Below, in pieces: positions 29,022 through 44,320 of a stretch of 64,000 bases of DNA. Every line of letters begins with the position of its first letter. Position 1 is the first letter of the stretch. The translations under genes were made by a program, and so were the position numbers. The notes beneath the pieces were generated by a model. The model was given only the letters and a program-made list of their open reading frames with translations. It was not told the DNA's origin and did no database searches. This DNA comes from ZYF759 sp046297455 (GTDB lineage Bacteria; Pseudomonadota; Alphaproteobacteria; Rhizobiales; Rhizobiaceae): positions 62,001 to 126,000 of the forward strand of contig JBKBIT010000007.1 of assembly GCA_046297455.1 (NCBI GenBank). The letters are read 5' to 3'.

Positions 29022-29687
29022 TCAGTCGGCATTGGCCTTCAATGAGAGGCTGGCGGCCACCGGGCCGATCACGGCGAAAAACAGGCTAAGGGCGGCAAGA
29101 ATAAGGAAAGGCGGCCAGAAAGGCTGCGGATCCGTCGTCGCGGCATAGCTTGCCGACACGCCGAAGATCAGCACGGGAATGGTCAGCGGCAGGATCAGGA
29201 CCGAAACCAGCAGCCCGCCGCGCGGCAGCGAGACGGCAACCGCCGCCCCGACCGCACCGATGAAGGCGAGTGCCGGCGTGCCGACAGCGAGGGTAAGCGT
29301 GGCGGCCCCGATGCCGGCTGCATCCATGTTCATGAAGATGCCGAGAAGCGGGGTCGCGATGACCAGGGGCAGGATGGCGGAAGCCCAGTGCGCCAGGCAT
29401 TTGACGAACACGGTGAAGGCCAGCATGTGCCGGTCGCCGGCCAACAGCAGCAGATCGAGAGAACCGTCCTCGCGGTCCGCCTGAAACAGCCTGTCGAGGC
29501 CGAGCAGCCCTGCCAGAAGCGCGCCGATCCAGAGAATGGCCGGGCCGATCCGGGCCAGAAGGTTCATGTCGGGACCGACGCCGAACGGCACCACGGATAC
29601 CACGGCAAGGAAGAACAGCACCCCAACGAGCGCGCCGCCGCCGGCGCGGATACCCAGTCTGACGTCCCGAACGAACAGCGCCAGCAT
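29022..29687 (-). CDS. ccmB: Haem exporter subunit CcmB
   Basis: 221 residues from the ATG at 29687 with GGAGG 9 nt upstream. Six membrane helices; LFVRDVRLGIRAGGGALVGVLFFLAVVSVVPFGVGPD and DREDGSLDLLLLAG are the conserved CcmB segments. It is the membrane part of the CcmAB ATPase that frees haem-loaded CcmE. Unusually, the ATPase gene ccmA is not upstream but 7 kb away on the other strand (36724), so ccmB now heads its operon and needs its own promoter in the 163 bp before the SH3 gene. Confidence 0.94.
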   Translation of the reverse strand: MLALFVRDVRLGIRAGGGALVGVLFFLAVVSVVPFGVGPDMNLLARIGPAILWIGALLAGLLGLDRLFQADREDGSLDLLLLAGDRHMLAFTVFVKCLAHWASAILPLVIATPLLGIFMNMDAAGIGAATLTLAVGTPALAFIGAVGAAVAVSLPRGGLLVSVLILPLTIPVLIFGVSASYAATTDPQPFWPPFLILAALSLFFAVIGPVAASLSLKANAD

Positions 29688-29850
29688 CAGGCCGCGCCTC
29701 CGGCACGAGACTGCGCGGCGGCACCGCAACAATGCTTGGGAGGCGAAAGGCAACTGGACATGAAGACCCCTGGCAACCCCGCCGCATGGCGGGGCCGAGT
29801 GGGTCTAACCCCTTGCGCGCATCTTGTGAAGGCGCGCTCGATGCCCGAAT

Positions 29851-30666
29851 CTAGTTGGCGCCGCCCGTCTGTTGCATGGCGCTCGTCTGGCCGCGATCGA
29901 TGAAGTTCCCATACACGAAGCCGCGCACGCCCTCGTGCTCGATCTGGCACCAGTTGGGACAGGTATCGAGCACCGCAACCGTAGCGTTCTGGGGCAGGAC
30001 CTTGAGGATTTCCGCATCGTTTTCAGGTCCGGCGCGCATGTTGACATGGCTGGTCACCAGCCCTTGCCCCATCGGCTCGCCTTGCGCGTTCGCTTCGGCC
30101 TGCAGCGCAAAGACGGCTGCGTCCTGGGCCGCCATGCGACTTTCGAGCGCAGCTATCTCGACCTCGTTTTCAGCCACCGCGACCGATAAGCCGTTGGGCA
30201 TGGTCTCGACATCCGCAACCGGATCGACGGCTGCGGTCAACATCGGATCGGGCGCCAGATCGACGCCGCGATCCCGTTCTGGCGACAGGGCTTCTTCAAC
30301 AGCCAGAGCCAGCTCGTCAACACGACGTACAGTGGGTTCCGCCCCCACCGCCCAGCGATCGGTCTCAGGCGTTGGCAAGGCACCGCCGCCGGCATCCGCC
30401 AGCATGGCAAGCTCAACGGGTTGTATATCGGAAACGGCGGCATCGATCGGGTTCGATGCGACTTCCTCGACCGCATCCTGCGGCGAGGCGGCAGCCGCCT
30501 CTAAGGCGCTGGGAGCGGGCGAATGCGCCTGCAGGACAACAACCAGCATGGCGCCACACAGCACCGTTGCGCCAGCAATGGCAGCGCTGCGCAGCGGTTG
30601 GCGGCGAATGATCGCCGGTACCGGCAAATTGGGCCGTGGCATCGCATCGAGCAATTGTTTTCTCAC
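29851..30666 (-). CDS. Membrane-anchored SH3-domain protein
   Basis: 271 residues from a GTG at 30666, chosen because GGAGAG lies 6 nt upstream; the frame could extend to a GTG at 30687. One membrane helix (AAIAGATVLCGAMLVVVLQAH), a long acidic low-complexity linker, then a C-terminal bacterial SH3 domain (TSHVNMRAGPENDAEILKVLPQNATVAVLDTCPNWCQIEHEGVRGFVYGNFI). Such domains usually bind peptidoglycan in the periplasm. Function unknown. It sits inside the segment that separates ccmB from ccmA. Confidence 0.8.
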   Translation of the reverse strand: MRKQLLDAMPRPNLPVPAIIRRQPLRSAAIAGATVLCGAMLVVVLQAHSPAPSALEAAAASPQDAVEEVASNPIDAAVSDIQPVELAMLADAGGGALPTPETDRWAVGAEPTVRRVDELALAVEEALSPERDRGVDLAPDPMLTAAVDPVADVETMPNGLSVAVAENEVEIAALESRMAAQDAAVFALQAEANAQGEPMGQGLVTSHVNMRAGPENDAEILKVLPQNATVAVLDTCPNWCQIEHEGVRGFVYGNFIDRGQTSAMQQTGGAN

Positions 30667-30912
30667 GTCGGACTCTCCACGCGGCACGATGTTGTTCGTT
30701 CTTGTTGCCCCAGCGATCTCGCGCGTGCCGGGCGCGGCCCGACAGTTAGGTCGGGCTTGATCGCTCAGGCGGACCCTTGTTCCACCTGCAAAACCCAGTC
30801 TGTCCCGCGAATGTGGCCGTCATGCGTCAAAAGTTAACGGAAGATTTATTGCCATGGCGAGGCCGGTTGACATCAGGCAACCGGCATTGAATGAGGAAGC
30901 CCCCGCCGCTGG

Positions 30913-32109
30913 ATGCTTCCCATGCACACGAAGGATCGTTCGAACGCCGTGCGTCACGGCCGCTGGGCAGTGGCAACGGCCTTTTTCGTCAACGGATTCC
31001 TGGCTGGCGGCTGGGCCCTGCAGATCCCGGTCCTGAGAGATAGGCTCGAGATTGGCGAAACCACGCTCGGCCTGTTGATCCTTGTCCTTGGAGTTGGCGC
31101 GGTCGTGGCCATGCCCTGGTGCGGGTTCCTGATCGGCCGCTACGGATCCAGGTCCATCCTCATGGCCGTCGCCTTCATGGCAGCCTTCGGCCTGATGCCA
31201 GTGGCGCTGGTGCCCGGCGTGCTCATGGCCATACCGGTCCTCTTTCTGTTCGGTGCCATATTCGGGTCGATGGACGTGGCCATGAATGCCAACGCCGTTT
31301 CGGTCGAGCGCCAGTTGGGACGGCCTATCATGTCATCCTCGCATGGCTTCTGGAGCCTTGGCGGCTTTGCCGGTGCTGCCAGTGGCGGCTTCATCATTCA
31401 GCAGTTTGGCGCCCTCATCCATGCCAGCGTGACGACTTTGACTGCCGTGCTGCTCATTTCGCTGGTGGCTGGAAAGTTTCTCGCGGGCGACCGGCCTGTC
31501 GCCGCGGCGCGCCAGCCCTTCAGGCTGCCGGCCAACCAGCTGATCTATCTGATCGGCCTGATCGCGCTCTTGTCCATGATCCCCGAAGGTACCGTTCTTG
31601 ACTGGGCGGCGATCTATCTGTCGCAGGAACTCGGCGCCGACATCGCCGTCGCCGGGCTGGGTTATGCGGCTTTTTCGGCCACGATGGCCCTGATGCGCTT
31701 CCTCGGGGACGGCATTCGAACCCGGTTCGGCGCCGTCAACACGCTTCGTATCTCCAGCCTGATTGCAGCCGCCGGCATGGCCGGCGCGTGGCTGGCGCCC
31801 GATCCGGTATTCGCCATTCTCGCGCTCGCGGTAACCGGCCTCGGGATCGCCAACATGATACCGATCGCCTTCTCGGCCGCAGGCAACCAGCCTGGGCTCG
31901 CGCCGGGCGCCGGCATCGGAGTGGTCACCACCATGGGTTATTCCGGCATTCTGGTGGCGCCATCGCTGATCGGCTTCATCGGAGAACATGTCGGCTTTGC
32001 ACCCATCTTTGGTGCTCTGGCACTCCTCCTCTGCGTCGTCAGCGCATGTGCGGGGCTTGCCCGCAGCGCCGACTTCCAGGCGGCTCGAAGGCAAGCTGAC
32101 ATGAACTGA
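30913..32109 (+). CDS. MFS transporter (YbjJ-like)
   Basis: 398 residues with about twelve membrane helices. The segment SMDVAMNANAVSVERQLGRPIMSSSHGFWSLGG is characteristic of the YbjJ-like group, and LIGRYGSRSILM is the MFS loop 2-3 motif. Substrate unknown. Divergent from the SH3-protein gene across 246 bp in which I see no further gene. The start codon ATG at 30913 has an in-frame alternative at 30922. Confidence 0.82.
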   Translation: MLPMHTKDRSNAVRHGRWAVATAFFVNGFLAGGWALQIPVLRDRLEIGETTLGLLILVLGVGAVVAMPWCGFLIGRYGSRSILMAVAFMAAFGLMPVALVPGVLMAIPVLFLFGAIFGSMDVAMNANAVSVERQLGRPIMSSSHGFWSLGGFAGAASGGFIIQQFGALIHASVTTLTAVLLISLVAGKFLAGDRPVAAARQPFRLPANQLIYLIGLIALLSMIPEGTVLDWAAIYLSQELGADIAVAGLGYAAFSATMALMRFLGDGIRTRFGAVNTLRISSLIAAAGMAGAWLAPDPVFAILALAVTGLGIANMIPIAFSAAGNQPGLAPGAGIGVVTTMGYSGILVAPSLIGFIGEHVGFAPIFGALALLLCVVSACAGLARSADFQAARRQADMN

Positions 32110-32253
32110 CGAAGGGTGGAAAACACCCGCATTTTCCCAACCGGGTGGGCCGGACCGCGCGATGCCGCAGGCATGGCGGAAAACCACCTTCCTATTGACC
32201 TGCAAGCATAAACCGGCTTTCGATGCCGCGCATATCTACCTCCGAGGAAATCG

Positions 32254-33708
32254 ATGAACGCAGACCCGAGTACGGACGGTCACTCCTATCCCGACGATGA
32301 CGTGCTGACCTTTCGGCAGATCGCGGAGCGTTTCTGGAGTGGCCGTTGGCTGATCCTGCTCGTCCCGGCATTCGCCATCGCGGCGGCAGTGATCTACGTC
32401 ATGTTGAGCGCGGTGCAGGTCAACAGTCCTGTCATCTATCACGTCGATCTCAGGAACATCGAGAACGGGCGATACCCGAACGGAACCGAGTTTTCACCGA
32501 GCGATCTGCTCCTGCCCGAGGTCCGCTCCGAATTGCGCCGCCGTTTCGATCTTCAGGGCGGCCCGCTGCTGACCGAGGTCATCACGATAACCTATGGCTC
32601 CCCGCGGTCGCACGCGCTTGTGCGTGGCTTCCAGGAGCGCCTGGCCAACAGGAACCTGACCAGCGCGGAGATCGAGGACCTCAATCGCCAGTACCAAGAG
32701 CGGATCGAGCCCTTCGTTCGCGCAAGCCTCACCATCGAGGTCAATTATCGGCTGCTGGGCGTCGATGCCGAGACAGGGGCCGCCATCGCCAGGGCCTTGC
32801 CGGAAATCTGGACCGAGGTCATCACCACCAACTACCGGGTTCATGCCGATACCGGCCTTGGAGAGCTCTCGATCAGCCGTTCTGACGAAGACCTGCGCAG
32901 CACGGCCAGCGTGTTGATCGCCCATTCCAGGCTGCAGACGATCCGCCGCGGCCTTGAGACGATCGCGCAGGACAACCGTCTTCGATCGGTGATGAATTCG
33001 GAAGGCCAGACGGCCGAGGATCTTCTTCAGGATCTGAGGAATTTCCAGACCATCTATTTCAACACGCTTGCCGCTATCACCTTCGGTTCGGACGAACCCA
33101 TGGCCAATCTCTACCTCGCCGAAATCGATTTCGATATCGAGGAGATGCGCCGCCAGGCTGCAGCCTATGATCGCACGCTGGAGGAAGTCCGGGGCGTTCA
33201 GCGCGCTCCTTCGGGGCCGGAAGCCACCGGCCAGTTCCCTGTGGCGCAGGTCACCGACCGCGAACTCGTGCAGTTGAGCGAAGGGGCGCTGTCACAGATC
33301 CTGCGCATCTCGGAACAGGCTTCCTTCGTTGAATTCATGCAGGAAAGGCTTCTGGAGCGACAGGAGCTGATGTTCCGTATCTCGGCCAAGGAGCGGCAGC
33401 GGGCAATGGCGGCCGCCGAATCTGTCAGTGTCCGGGAAACGGCAAGTCTGCGGGCGTCCGCGGCCGCGATCCTGTCCGACATCACCCGACAATATCTCGA
33501 TCTTCTCCACCGCACGCGCGAACTCCTGGTCGAACGGGGTGGCGCCTTCTACGAAACCGCTTCGGGTCCGATGGTTGCGGGCGAGACGCTGTTCGATCGC
33601 CAGCGTATTCTCATGGTGACGATTGCGGGCTTTGCCGGCCTCGTGCTGGCGCTGCTCCTCGCGCTGCTGTGGCCGTCAATCAGGGGCGTGCGGCACAGGC
33701 GAGCCTGA
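32254..33708 (+). CDS. Wzz/polysaccharide co-polymerase-like membrane protein
   Basis: 484 residues with one membrane helix near each end (about 33-53 and 450-472) and a large helical periplasmic region with coiled-coil stretches (ADLAEIDFDIEEMRRQAAAYDR-like and the ISAKERQRAMAAAE segment). The N-terminal DVLTFRQIAERFWSGRWLIL resembles the start of Wzz/PCP proteins, which set polysaccharide chain length. No glycosyltransferase or polymerase gene is adjacent, so this is a topology-based call. It ends before a strong bidirectional terminator. Confidence 0.65.
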   Translation: MNADPSTDGHSYPDDDVLTFRQIAERFWSGRWLILLVPAFAIAAAVIYVMLSAVQVNSPVIYHVDLRNIENGRYPNGTEFSPSDLLLPEVRSELRRRFDLQGGPLLTEVITITYGSPRSHALVRGFQERLANRNLTSAEIEDLNRQYQERIEPFVRASLTIEVNYRLLGVDAETGAAIARALPEIWTEVITTNYRVHADTGLGELSISRSDEDLRSTASVLIAHSRLQTIRRGLETIAQDNRLRSVMNSEGQTAEDLLQDLRNFQTIYFNTLAAITFGSDEPMANLYLAEIDFDIEEMRRQAAAYDRTLEEVRGVQRAPSGPEATGQFPVAQVTDRELVQLSEGALSQILRISEQASFVEFMQERLLERQELMFRISAKERQRAMAAAESVSVRETASLRASAAAILSDITRQYLDLLHRTRELLVERGGAFYETASGPMVAGETLFDRQRILMVTIAGFAGLVLALLLALLWPSIRGVRHRRA

Positions 33709-33725
33709 CCGAACAGCCGCCAACA

Positions 33726-33763
33726 AAAAAAGCGCCCGGGCCGCCAGGCCCGGGCGCTTTTTT
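33726..33763. terminator. Bidirectional Rho-independent terminator
   Basis: AGCGCCCGGGCC and GGCCCGGGCGCT pair perfectly around a GCCA loop, with seven A on the left and six T on the right. It therefore terminates both the Wzz-like gene (plus) and acnA (minus, whose stop is 15 bp away). Confidence 0.95.
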
Positions 33764-33777
33764 GTGTGGTCCGCCGA

Positions 33778-36468
<2,691 letters not shown>

Positions 36469-36723
36469 TGGCGATCCCTAGCTAACTGTCGGTTGCCGAT
36501 GGGACCGGACGCCAGTGTGCATGAACAGCGCAAAGGTGCGGGTGCGGTCATTTCCGCTGTCCGTTCCCCACGCCGCAAGGGGCGGCGCAAGCTCGGCGCA
36601 AATGGGCTGTCACGCCGACCGCTGGCGTGGTTGCGGGTTCTATAGTGAATTTCGTAAGAGGATAAAAGCCCGCCAAAGGGCGAATTTGCAGCGGCCTCGA
36701 GACTGGCCTCTTCAGGAGCGTGC

Positions 36724-37365
36724 ATGCGGCTCATCGCGGACAATCTGGCAGGCGAACGCGGCGGCGAAACCGTCTTCGCCGACATTTCCTTCACGCTGAC
36801 CGATGGCGAGGCGCTGATCGTCACCGGCGCGAACGGTTCCGGCAAGTCGACGCTTCTGCGTGTCCTGGCCGGGCTCCTGCCCGTGGCCGGCGGCACGGCA
36901 AGCCTGCAAGGCGGCGGTGAGGAATGGCTGACCATCGGTGCCGCCTGTCATTATCTCGGCCATTCGAACGCGATGAAGACGGCGCTCACCGTGGACGAGA
37001 ACCTGCGTTTCTGGCGTGATTTCCTGGGTCATCCGCACCTGACGCCTGACGAGGCGCTGGAGATGGTCGGCCTGCCCGATATCGGCCATCTGCCATTCGG
37101 CTACCTGTCTACGGGTCAGAAGCGGCGTGTCTCGATCGCCCGCATGCTGGTCAGCCATCGCCCCGTCTGGCTGGTCGACGAGCCCACCGCTGGCCTCGAC
37201 CGCGCATCCGAGAAGGGGTTCGAGGACCTCATGCGGCTGCACATGGAGGACGGCGGCATCGTCGTGGCCGCCACCCATCTGCCGCTCGACCTGCCCACCG
37301 CGAAGCGGCTGGAAATGTCGGCCATCAGGCCAGAGGCGACGTCACCTTTCTCCGAATATGGCTGA
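36724..37365 (+). CDS. ccmA: Haem exporter ATPase CcmA
   Basis: 213 residues. Walker A GANGSGKS at 35-42, signature LSTGQKRRVSIARM, Walker B VWLVDEPTAGLD and the H-loop VVAATHLPLD. HYLGHSNAMKTALTVDENLRFWRDF is CcmA-specific. AGGAG lies 5 nt before the ATG. It should be followed by ccmB, but instead its last eight codons run into the convergent yggS-type gene (24-bp overlap). ccmB-C-D-G is at 27.4-29.7 kb in the opposite orientation. The protein looks complete and presumably still pairs with CcmB. Confidence 0.93.
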   Translation: MRLIADNLAGERGGETVFADISFTLTDGEALIVTGANGSGKSTLLRVLAGLLPVAGGTASLQGGGEEWLTIGAACHYLGHSNAMKTALTVDENLRFWRDFLGHPHLTPDEALEMVGLPDIGHLPFGYLSTGQKRRVSIARMLVSHRPVWLVDEPTAGLDRASEKGFEDLMRLHMEDGGIVVAATHLPLDLPTAKRLEMSAIRPEATSPFSEYG

Positions 37366-38004
37366 GCCGACCCGAACCGACGTTGCGCCGAAGGCGATCG
37401 CCTTTTCATAATCGCCCGACATGCCCATCGAGAGTTTTTCGACGCCCGCCTCGCGCGCCAGCTTTTCCAATAGCGCGAAATGCGGCCCCGGGTGTTCTTC
37501 GAACGGGGGGATGCACATCAGCCCCTCGATCTCGAGCCCGTGCTCCCTGCGGCAGCGATCGACGAATTCGGCCGTCTCGCGCGGGTCGATGCCGGCCTTC
37601 TGTTCCTCCAGCCCGGTATTGACCTGGACATAAAGGCGCGGGCGCCTTCCCTGCTTTTCCATCTCTTTGGCGAGTTCCTTGGCGATCTTTTCGCGGTCGA
37701 CCGTCTCGATCACGTCGAACAGCGCAACGGCCTCCTTCGCCTTGTTGGATTGCAAGGGGCCGATCAGGTGCAATTCGATATCCGGGAATTCCTCCTTCAG
37801 CGCCGGCCACTTGCCCTGCGCCTCCTGCACGCGGTTCTCGCCGAACACGCGTTGGCTGGCCGCGATCACGGGGCGAATCGCCTCGGCATCGAAGGTCTTG
37901 CTGACCGCCACCAGCGTCACCGACCCGGCGCGGCGTTCCGCCTCGCTTTCCGCCTTGGCGATCCTGCCGCGCACCTCCTCAAGGCGTGCCACTGCATCCT
38001 GCAT
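37342..38004 (-). CDS. yggS: YggS-family PLP-binding protein (PLPBP)
   Basis: 220 residues from the ATG at 38004. The PLP lysine is K36 in LVAVSKTFDAEAI; HLIGPLQSNKAKEA, LYVQVNTGLEEQKAG and the C-terminal LSMGMSGDYEKAIAFGATSVRVGSAIFGER are canonical. It holds and buffers pyridoxal phosphate; no catalytic activity is known. It is divergent from leuS (101 bp). Its 3' end overlaps that of ccmA by 24 bp. Confidence 0.95.
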   Translation of the reverse strand: MQDAVARLEEVRGRIAKAESEAERRAGSVTLVAVSKTFDAEAIRPVIAASQRVFGENRVQEAQGKWPALKEEFPDIELHLIGPLQSNKAKEAVALFDVIETVDREKIAKELAKEMEKQGRRPRLYVQVNTGLEEQKAGIDPRETAEFVDRCRREHGLEIEGLMCIPPFEEHPGPHFALLEKLAREAGVEKLSMGMSGDYEKAIAFGATSVRVGSAIFGER

Positions 38005-38105
38005 CGAAGTCTCCCATGGGCGCCCGCGAGAGTTGACGCCCTCACTAAAGCATGGTGAAGGTCCGCCCGGACCCTTTCCGCCCCTGTTTAAGCGAAACCG
38101 ACGGC

Positions 38106-40719
<2,614 letters not shown>

Positions 40720-40733
<14 letters not shown>

Positions 40734-41295
40734 CCCGAAAGCTGCATCCCGCAAGCCTGCCCGCTTTGCCTTTGCCGGCATGGCGGCTCTCTTCCTCTTC
40801 GCCGCGGGCTGCACGGTGCAGCCGCTTTACGGCACCGGGGGTCTGTCTGCGGGGGGCAACACGCCGGGCGCAGTCGCGTCGCTGGCCGATGTCGAGGTGG
40901 CGCCGGTCGGCACAAGGGTTGCCCAGCAGGTTCGCAACAATCTGATTTTTGGCTTTACCGGTGGCCAGGGCCGGACCGACCAGCCACGCTATCGGCTCGA
41001 ACTTGCCGTATCGGCCGCCCATTCCTCGGCCGCGACGATTCAGCGCGTCGTCGATGACGAACCGACGTCACAGACCGTCACCGTGACGACGACCTACACG
41101 CTGACCGATCTCTCGACCGGGCAGCCCTTGACCCGCGGCAACCGCAGCGCGATGGCCGCCTATGATCTGTCGCGTCAGGAATTCGCCAGCCAGCGGGCCC
41201 GCATCGACGCGGAAGACCGCGCCGCCCGCGAGGTCGCCGAACTGGTGCGCATGGTGGTGGCCAGCGAGCTTCTGCGCCGGCAGCCGGGCTCGTAA
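40720..41295 (+). CDS. lptE: LPS-assembly lipoprotein LptE
   Basis: 191 residues. A lipoprotein signal with lipobox FAAGC (MAALFLFAAGCTVQPLYG) directs it to the outer membrane. The rest (YRLELAVSAAHSSAATIQRV, VTTTYTLTDLSTGQPLTRG, QEFASQRARIDAEDRAAREVAELVRM) matches the alphaproteobacterial LptE that plugs LptD. Its start lies inside leuS. The stop sits in an 8-bp GCCGGGCT/AGCCCGGC hairpin (41283-41302) without a T-run. In many relatives holA follows; here fsa does. Confidence 0.9.
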
Positions 41296-41313
41296 GCCCG
41301 GCCTCAGCCCGCT

Positions 41314-41970
41314 TCAGCCGATCTTCTGGCCGGTCTTGGCCCAGTCGGCCAGGAAGGCTTCCAGCCCCTTGTCGGTCAACGGATGCTTGACCAGAGACTT
41401 CAGCGTCGCCGGCGGGACGGTCGCCACGTCGGCACCGATCAGCGCGGCGCGCTTCACATGGTCGCCATTGCGGATCGAAGCCGCCAGGATCTCGGTATCG
41501 AAATCGTAATTGTCGTAGATGGTGCGGATCTCGGCGATCAGCTCCATGCCGTCGAAGCCCATGTCGTCGAGCCTGCCGATGAAAGGCGAGATGAAGCTCG
41601 CGCCGGCCTTGGCCGCCAGCAGCGCCTGGTTGGCAGAGAAGCAGAGCGTCACGTTCGTCTGCCGGTCGAGGTCGCCGCGAATGGAGCTGCAGGCCTTCAG
41701 CCCGTCAAAGGTCAGCGGCACCTTGATGCAGACATTCTCCGCGATCTTGGCCAGCACGGCGGCCTCGCGCATCATGCCGTCATAGTCGGTGGCCACCACC
41801 TCGGCCGAAACCGGTCCCTCAACCATGTCGCAGATCTGTTTCGTGACGTCCGCGATATTGCCGCCCGATTTCAGGATCAGCGAGGGATTGGTGGTCACCC
41901 CGTCCAGAAGGCCGAGATCGTTGAGTTCGCGGATCTCCGCCACATCGGCGGTGTCGACGAAGAATTTCAT
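41314..41970 (-). CDS. fsa: Fructose-6-phosphate aldolase / transaldolase (TalC family)
   Basis: 218 residues, the size of the short transaldolase class. The Schiff-base lysine is K83 (ENVCIKVPLTFDG); GVTTNPSLI near residue 25 and the C-terminal SLVKHPLTDKGLEAFLADW are typical. Family members either exchange three-carbon units or cleave fructose 6-phosphate, which sequence alone does not separate. Divergent from priA, 90 bp apart. Confidence 0.92.
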   Translation of the reverse strand: MKFFVDTADVAEIRELNDLGLLDGVTTNPSLILKSGGNIADVTKQICDMVEGPVSAEVVATDYDGMMREAAVLAKIAENVCIKVPLTFDGLKACSSIRGDLDRQTNVTLCFSANQALLAAKAGASFISPFIGRLDDMGFDGMELIAEIRTIYDNYDFDTEILAASIRNGDHVKRAALIGADVATVPPATLKSLVKHPLTDKGLEAFLADWAKTGQKIG

Positions 41971-42060
41971 GGGTGTCTCCCGAAAGATTGCATCGGTGCC
42001 GGCGCCGGGCCGTCGCGTCGGGCTTTGCTCTAACCCAAGAACGGGGCAAGGTCACGCCCG

Positions 42061-44244
42061 ATGACGACAGATTCGAAAACGCCACCGATCGTGCCGGTTC
42101 TCGTGCCGATGCCGGCCGAGCGGCCCTATTCCTACGCGGTGCCCGACGGCATGGCGGTACGGCCGGGCTCGATCGTGCGTGTGCCGCTCGGGCCGCGCGA
42201 GGTCGCCGGCATCGTCTGGGACGGAGCGGGCGAGGTGGTCAACCCGAAGAAGCTGCGCCCCATCTCGGAACTGTTCGACTGTCCGCCCGTCGATGAGGAC
42301 ATGCGCCGCTTCGTCGACTGGATCGCCGCCTACACATTGTCGCCGCCCGGTATGGTGGCCCGCATGGTGCTGCGCGTGCCGGCTGCCTTTGATCCCGAAC
42401 CGCCGATCGCCGGCCTCAGGCTAGCCGGCGGCGAGCCGGACCGCATCACCGATGCGCGCCGCAAGGTGCTTGAACTCGCCGGCGACGGGCTTGCCTGGAC
42501 CCGCTCCGGCCTTGCCCATGCCGCCGGCGTCTCCTTGACCGTGGTCGACGGGCTGAAGGCGCAGGGACTGTTCGAGGAAGTGGAAATCCCGCCGCGCCCG
42601 CTGGTGGCTGCCCCCGACCCCTCCTATGCCGCTCCGGAACTGTCGCCCGACCAGGCCGAGGCCGCCCGCACTTTGCGCGCCAAGGTCGCGGAGGACGCAT
42701 TTTCCGTGACGCTCATCGACGGCGTGACCGGGTCCGGCAAGACCGAGGTCTATTTCGAGGCCATTGCAGCCGCGCTCGACAAGGGCCGGCAGGTGCTGGT
42801 GTTGGTGCCCGAGATCGCCCTGACGGCCGCCTTTCTGGAGCGTTTCCACGACCGCTTCGGCGCGCCGCCGGCAGCCTGGCATTCCGACCTCGCGCCGAAA
42901 ACGCGCGAGCGCGTCTGGCGCCAGGTGGCCGAGGGCCAGGTCCGCGTTGTCGCCGGCGCACGCTCGGCGCTGTTCCTGCCGTTCAATGATCTGGGCCTCA
43001 TCGTCGTCGACGAGGAGCACGACCCCGCCTTCAAGCAGGAGGACCGCGTCTTCTACAGCGCCCGCGACATGGCGGTGGTGCGCGGCCATATCGGCGCCTT
43101 CCCCGTCGTGCTTGCCTCCGCCACGCCCTCGATCGAAAGCCGCGTCAATGCCGATCAGGGCCGCTACCAGCGCGTCGTCCTGCCGGCCCGCTTTGCCGAT
43201 GCGGTGCTGCCGGAAATCCGCGCCGTCGACATGCGCAAGGCCCCGCCGGCGAAGGGCGGCTTCGTCTCGCCGGTGCTGCTTGAGGAGACCGCGCGTACGC
43301 TTTCGCGCGGCGAGCAGGCGTTGTTCTTCCTCAACCGCCGGGGTTATGCGCCACTCACGCTTTGCCGCGTTTGCGGTCATCGCTTCCAGTGTCCCTCCTG
43401 CTCGGCCTGGCTGGTCGAGCATCGTTTCCGTGGCCAGATCGTCTGCCACCATTGCGGCCACCACGAGCCCAAACCGGAGGCCTGCCCCTCCTGCGGCACG
43501 CTCGACCATCTGGTCGCCTGCGGCCCCGGCATCGAGCGCATCGCCGAGGAGATCGACGGCCATTTCCCGGAGGCCCGCACCATCGTGCTGTCCTCCGACA
43601 TGCTGGGCGGGGTGAAGCGCCTGCGCCTCGAACTGGAAGCCATCGCCAAGGGCGAGGCCGACATCGTCATCGGTACCCAGCTCGTCGCCAAGGGGCACAA
43701 TTTCCCCAACATGAGCCTCGTTGGCGTCATCGACGCCGATCTGGGGCTCGCCAATGGCGACCCGCGAGCGGCCGAACGCACCTTCCAGCTCCTGTCGCAG
43801 GTAACGGGACGCGCCGGCCGTTTCGGGCGCAAATCCAATGGCCTGATCCAGACCTACCAGCCCGACCATCCGGTCATGAAGGCGCTGGTCTCGGGCAATT
43901 CGGAAGCCTTTTATGAGCGCGAGATCGCCGAACGCGAGCGTGCCCATCTGCCACCTTTCGGCAGGCTGGCTGCCATCGTGGTCAGCGCCGGCACGCGCGC
44001 AGAGGCCGAATCCCATGCCCGCGCCCTGCGCCGCGCCGCACAAGCCAGCGCCGATATCGAGGTGCTCGGCCCGGCCGAGGCGCCCCTTGCCCTGATCGCC
44101 GGGCGCCACCGCTTCCGCCTGCTGGTGCATGGTGAACGCCGCTCCGACATGCAGACCTTCATCCGCGCCATGCTGGCGGCGGGTCCGAAGCCGCGCGGCT
44201 CGGTGCGGGTACAGGTCGACATCGACCCGCAGAGTTTTCTGTAG
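42061..44244 (+). CDS. priA: Primosomal protein N' (replication restart helicase)
   Basis: 727 residues. N-terminal 3'BD domain (VPVLVPMPAERPYSYAVP), Walker A GVTGSGKTEVYFE from residue 221, DEEHD Walker B, and two zinc-binding clusters (CRVCGHRFQCPSC and CHHCGHHEPKPEACPSCG). GTQLVAKGHNFPNMSLVGVIDAD and QVTGRAGRFGRKSNGLIQTYQPDHP are helicase motifs. It reloads the replisome at stalled forks. It lies upstream of the ATP synthase operon, as in other Rhizobiales. Confidence 0.96.
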   Translation: MTTDSKTPPIVPVLVPMPAERPYSYAVPDGMAVRPGSIVRVPLGPREVAGIVWDGAGEVVNPKKLRPISELFDCPPVDEDMRRFVDWIAAYTLSPPGMVARMVLRVPAAFDPEPPIAGLRLAGGEPDRITDARRKVLELAGDGLAWTRSGLAHAAGVSLTVVDGLKAQGLFEEVEIPPRPLVAAPDPSYAAPELSPDQAEAARTLRAKVAEDAFSVTLIDGVTGSGKTEVYFEAIAAALDKGRQVLVLVPEIALTAAFLERFHDRFGAPPAAWHSDLAPKTRERVWRQVAEGQVRVVAGARSALFLPFNDLGLIVVDEEHDPAFKQEDRVFYSARDMAVVRGHIGAFPVVLASATPSIESRVNADQGRYQRVVLPARFADAVLPEIRAVDMRKAPPAKGGFVSPVLLEETARTLSRGEQALFFLNRRGYAPLTLCRVCGHRFQCPSCSAWLVEHRFRGQIVCHHCGHHEPKPEACPSCGTLDHLVACGPGIERIAEEIDGHFPEARTIVLSSDMLGGVKRLRLELEAIAKGEADIVIGTQLVAKGHNFPNMSLVGVIDADLGLANGDPRAAERTFQLLSQVTGRAGRFGRKSNGLIQTYQPDHPVMKALVSGNSEAFYEREIAERERAHLPPFGRLAAIVVSAGTRAEAESHARALRRAAQASADIEVLGPAEAPLALIAGRHRFRLLVHGERRSDMQTFIRAMLAAGPKPRGSVRVQVDIDPQSFL

Positions 44245-44320
44245 AGCACCGCCCCGGCCAATTCCTGTCCCGCGCGTCCCCGTCTATCCTCGGCGCATCG
44301 ATTCGGGTCGGAGCATGCTT

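Noticed and set aside
30835..30852. TTAACGGAAGATTTA before the MFS gene as a CtrA site
   Set aside because: Second half is TTTA, so the consensus is not met.
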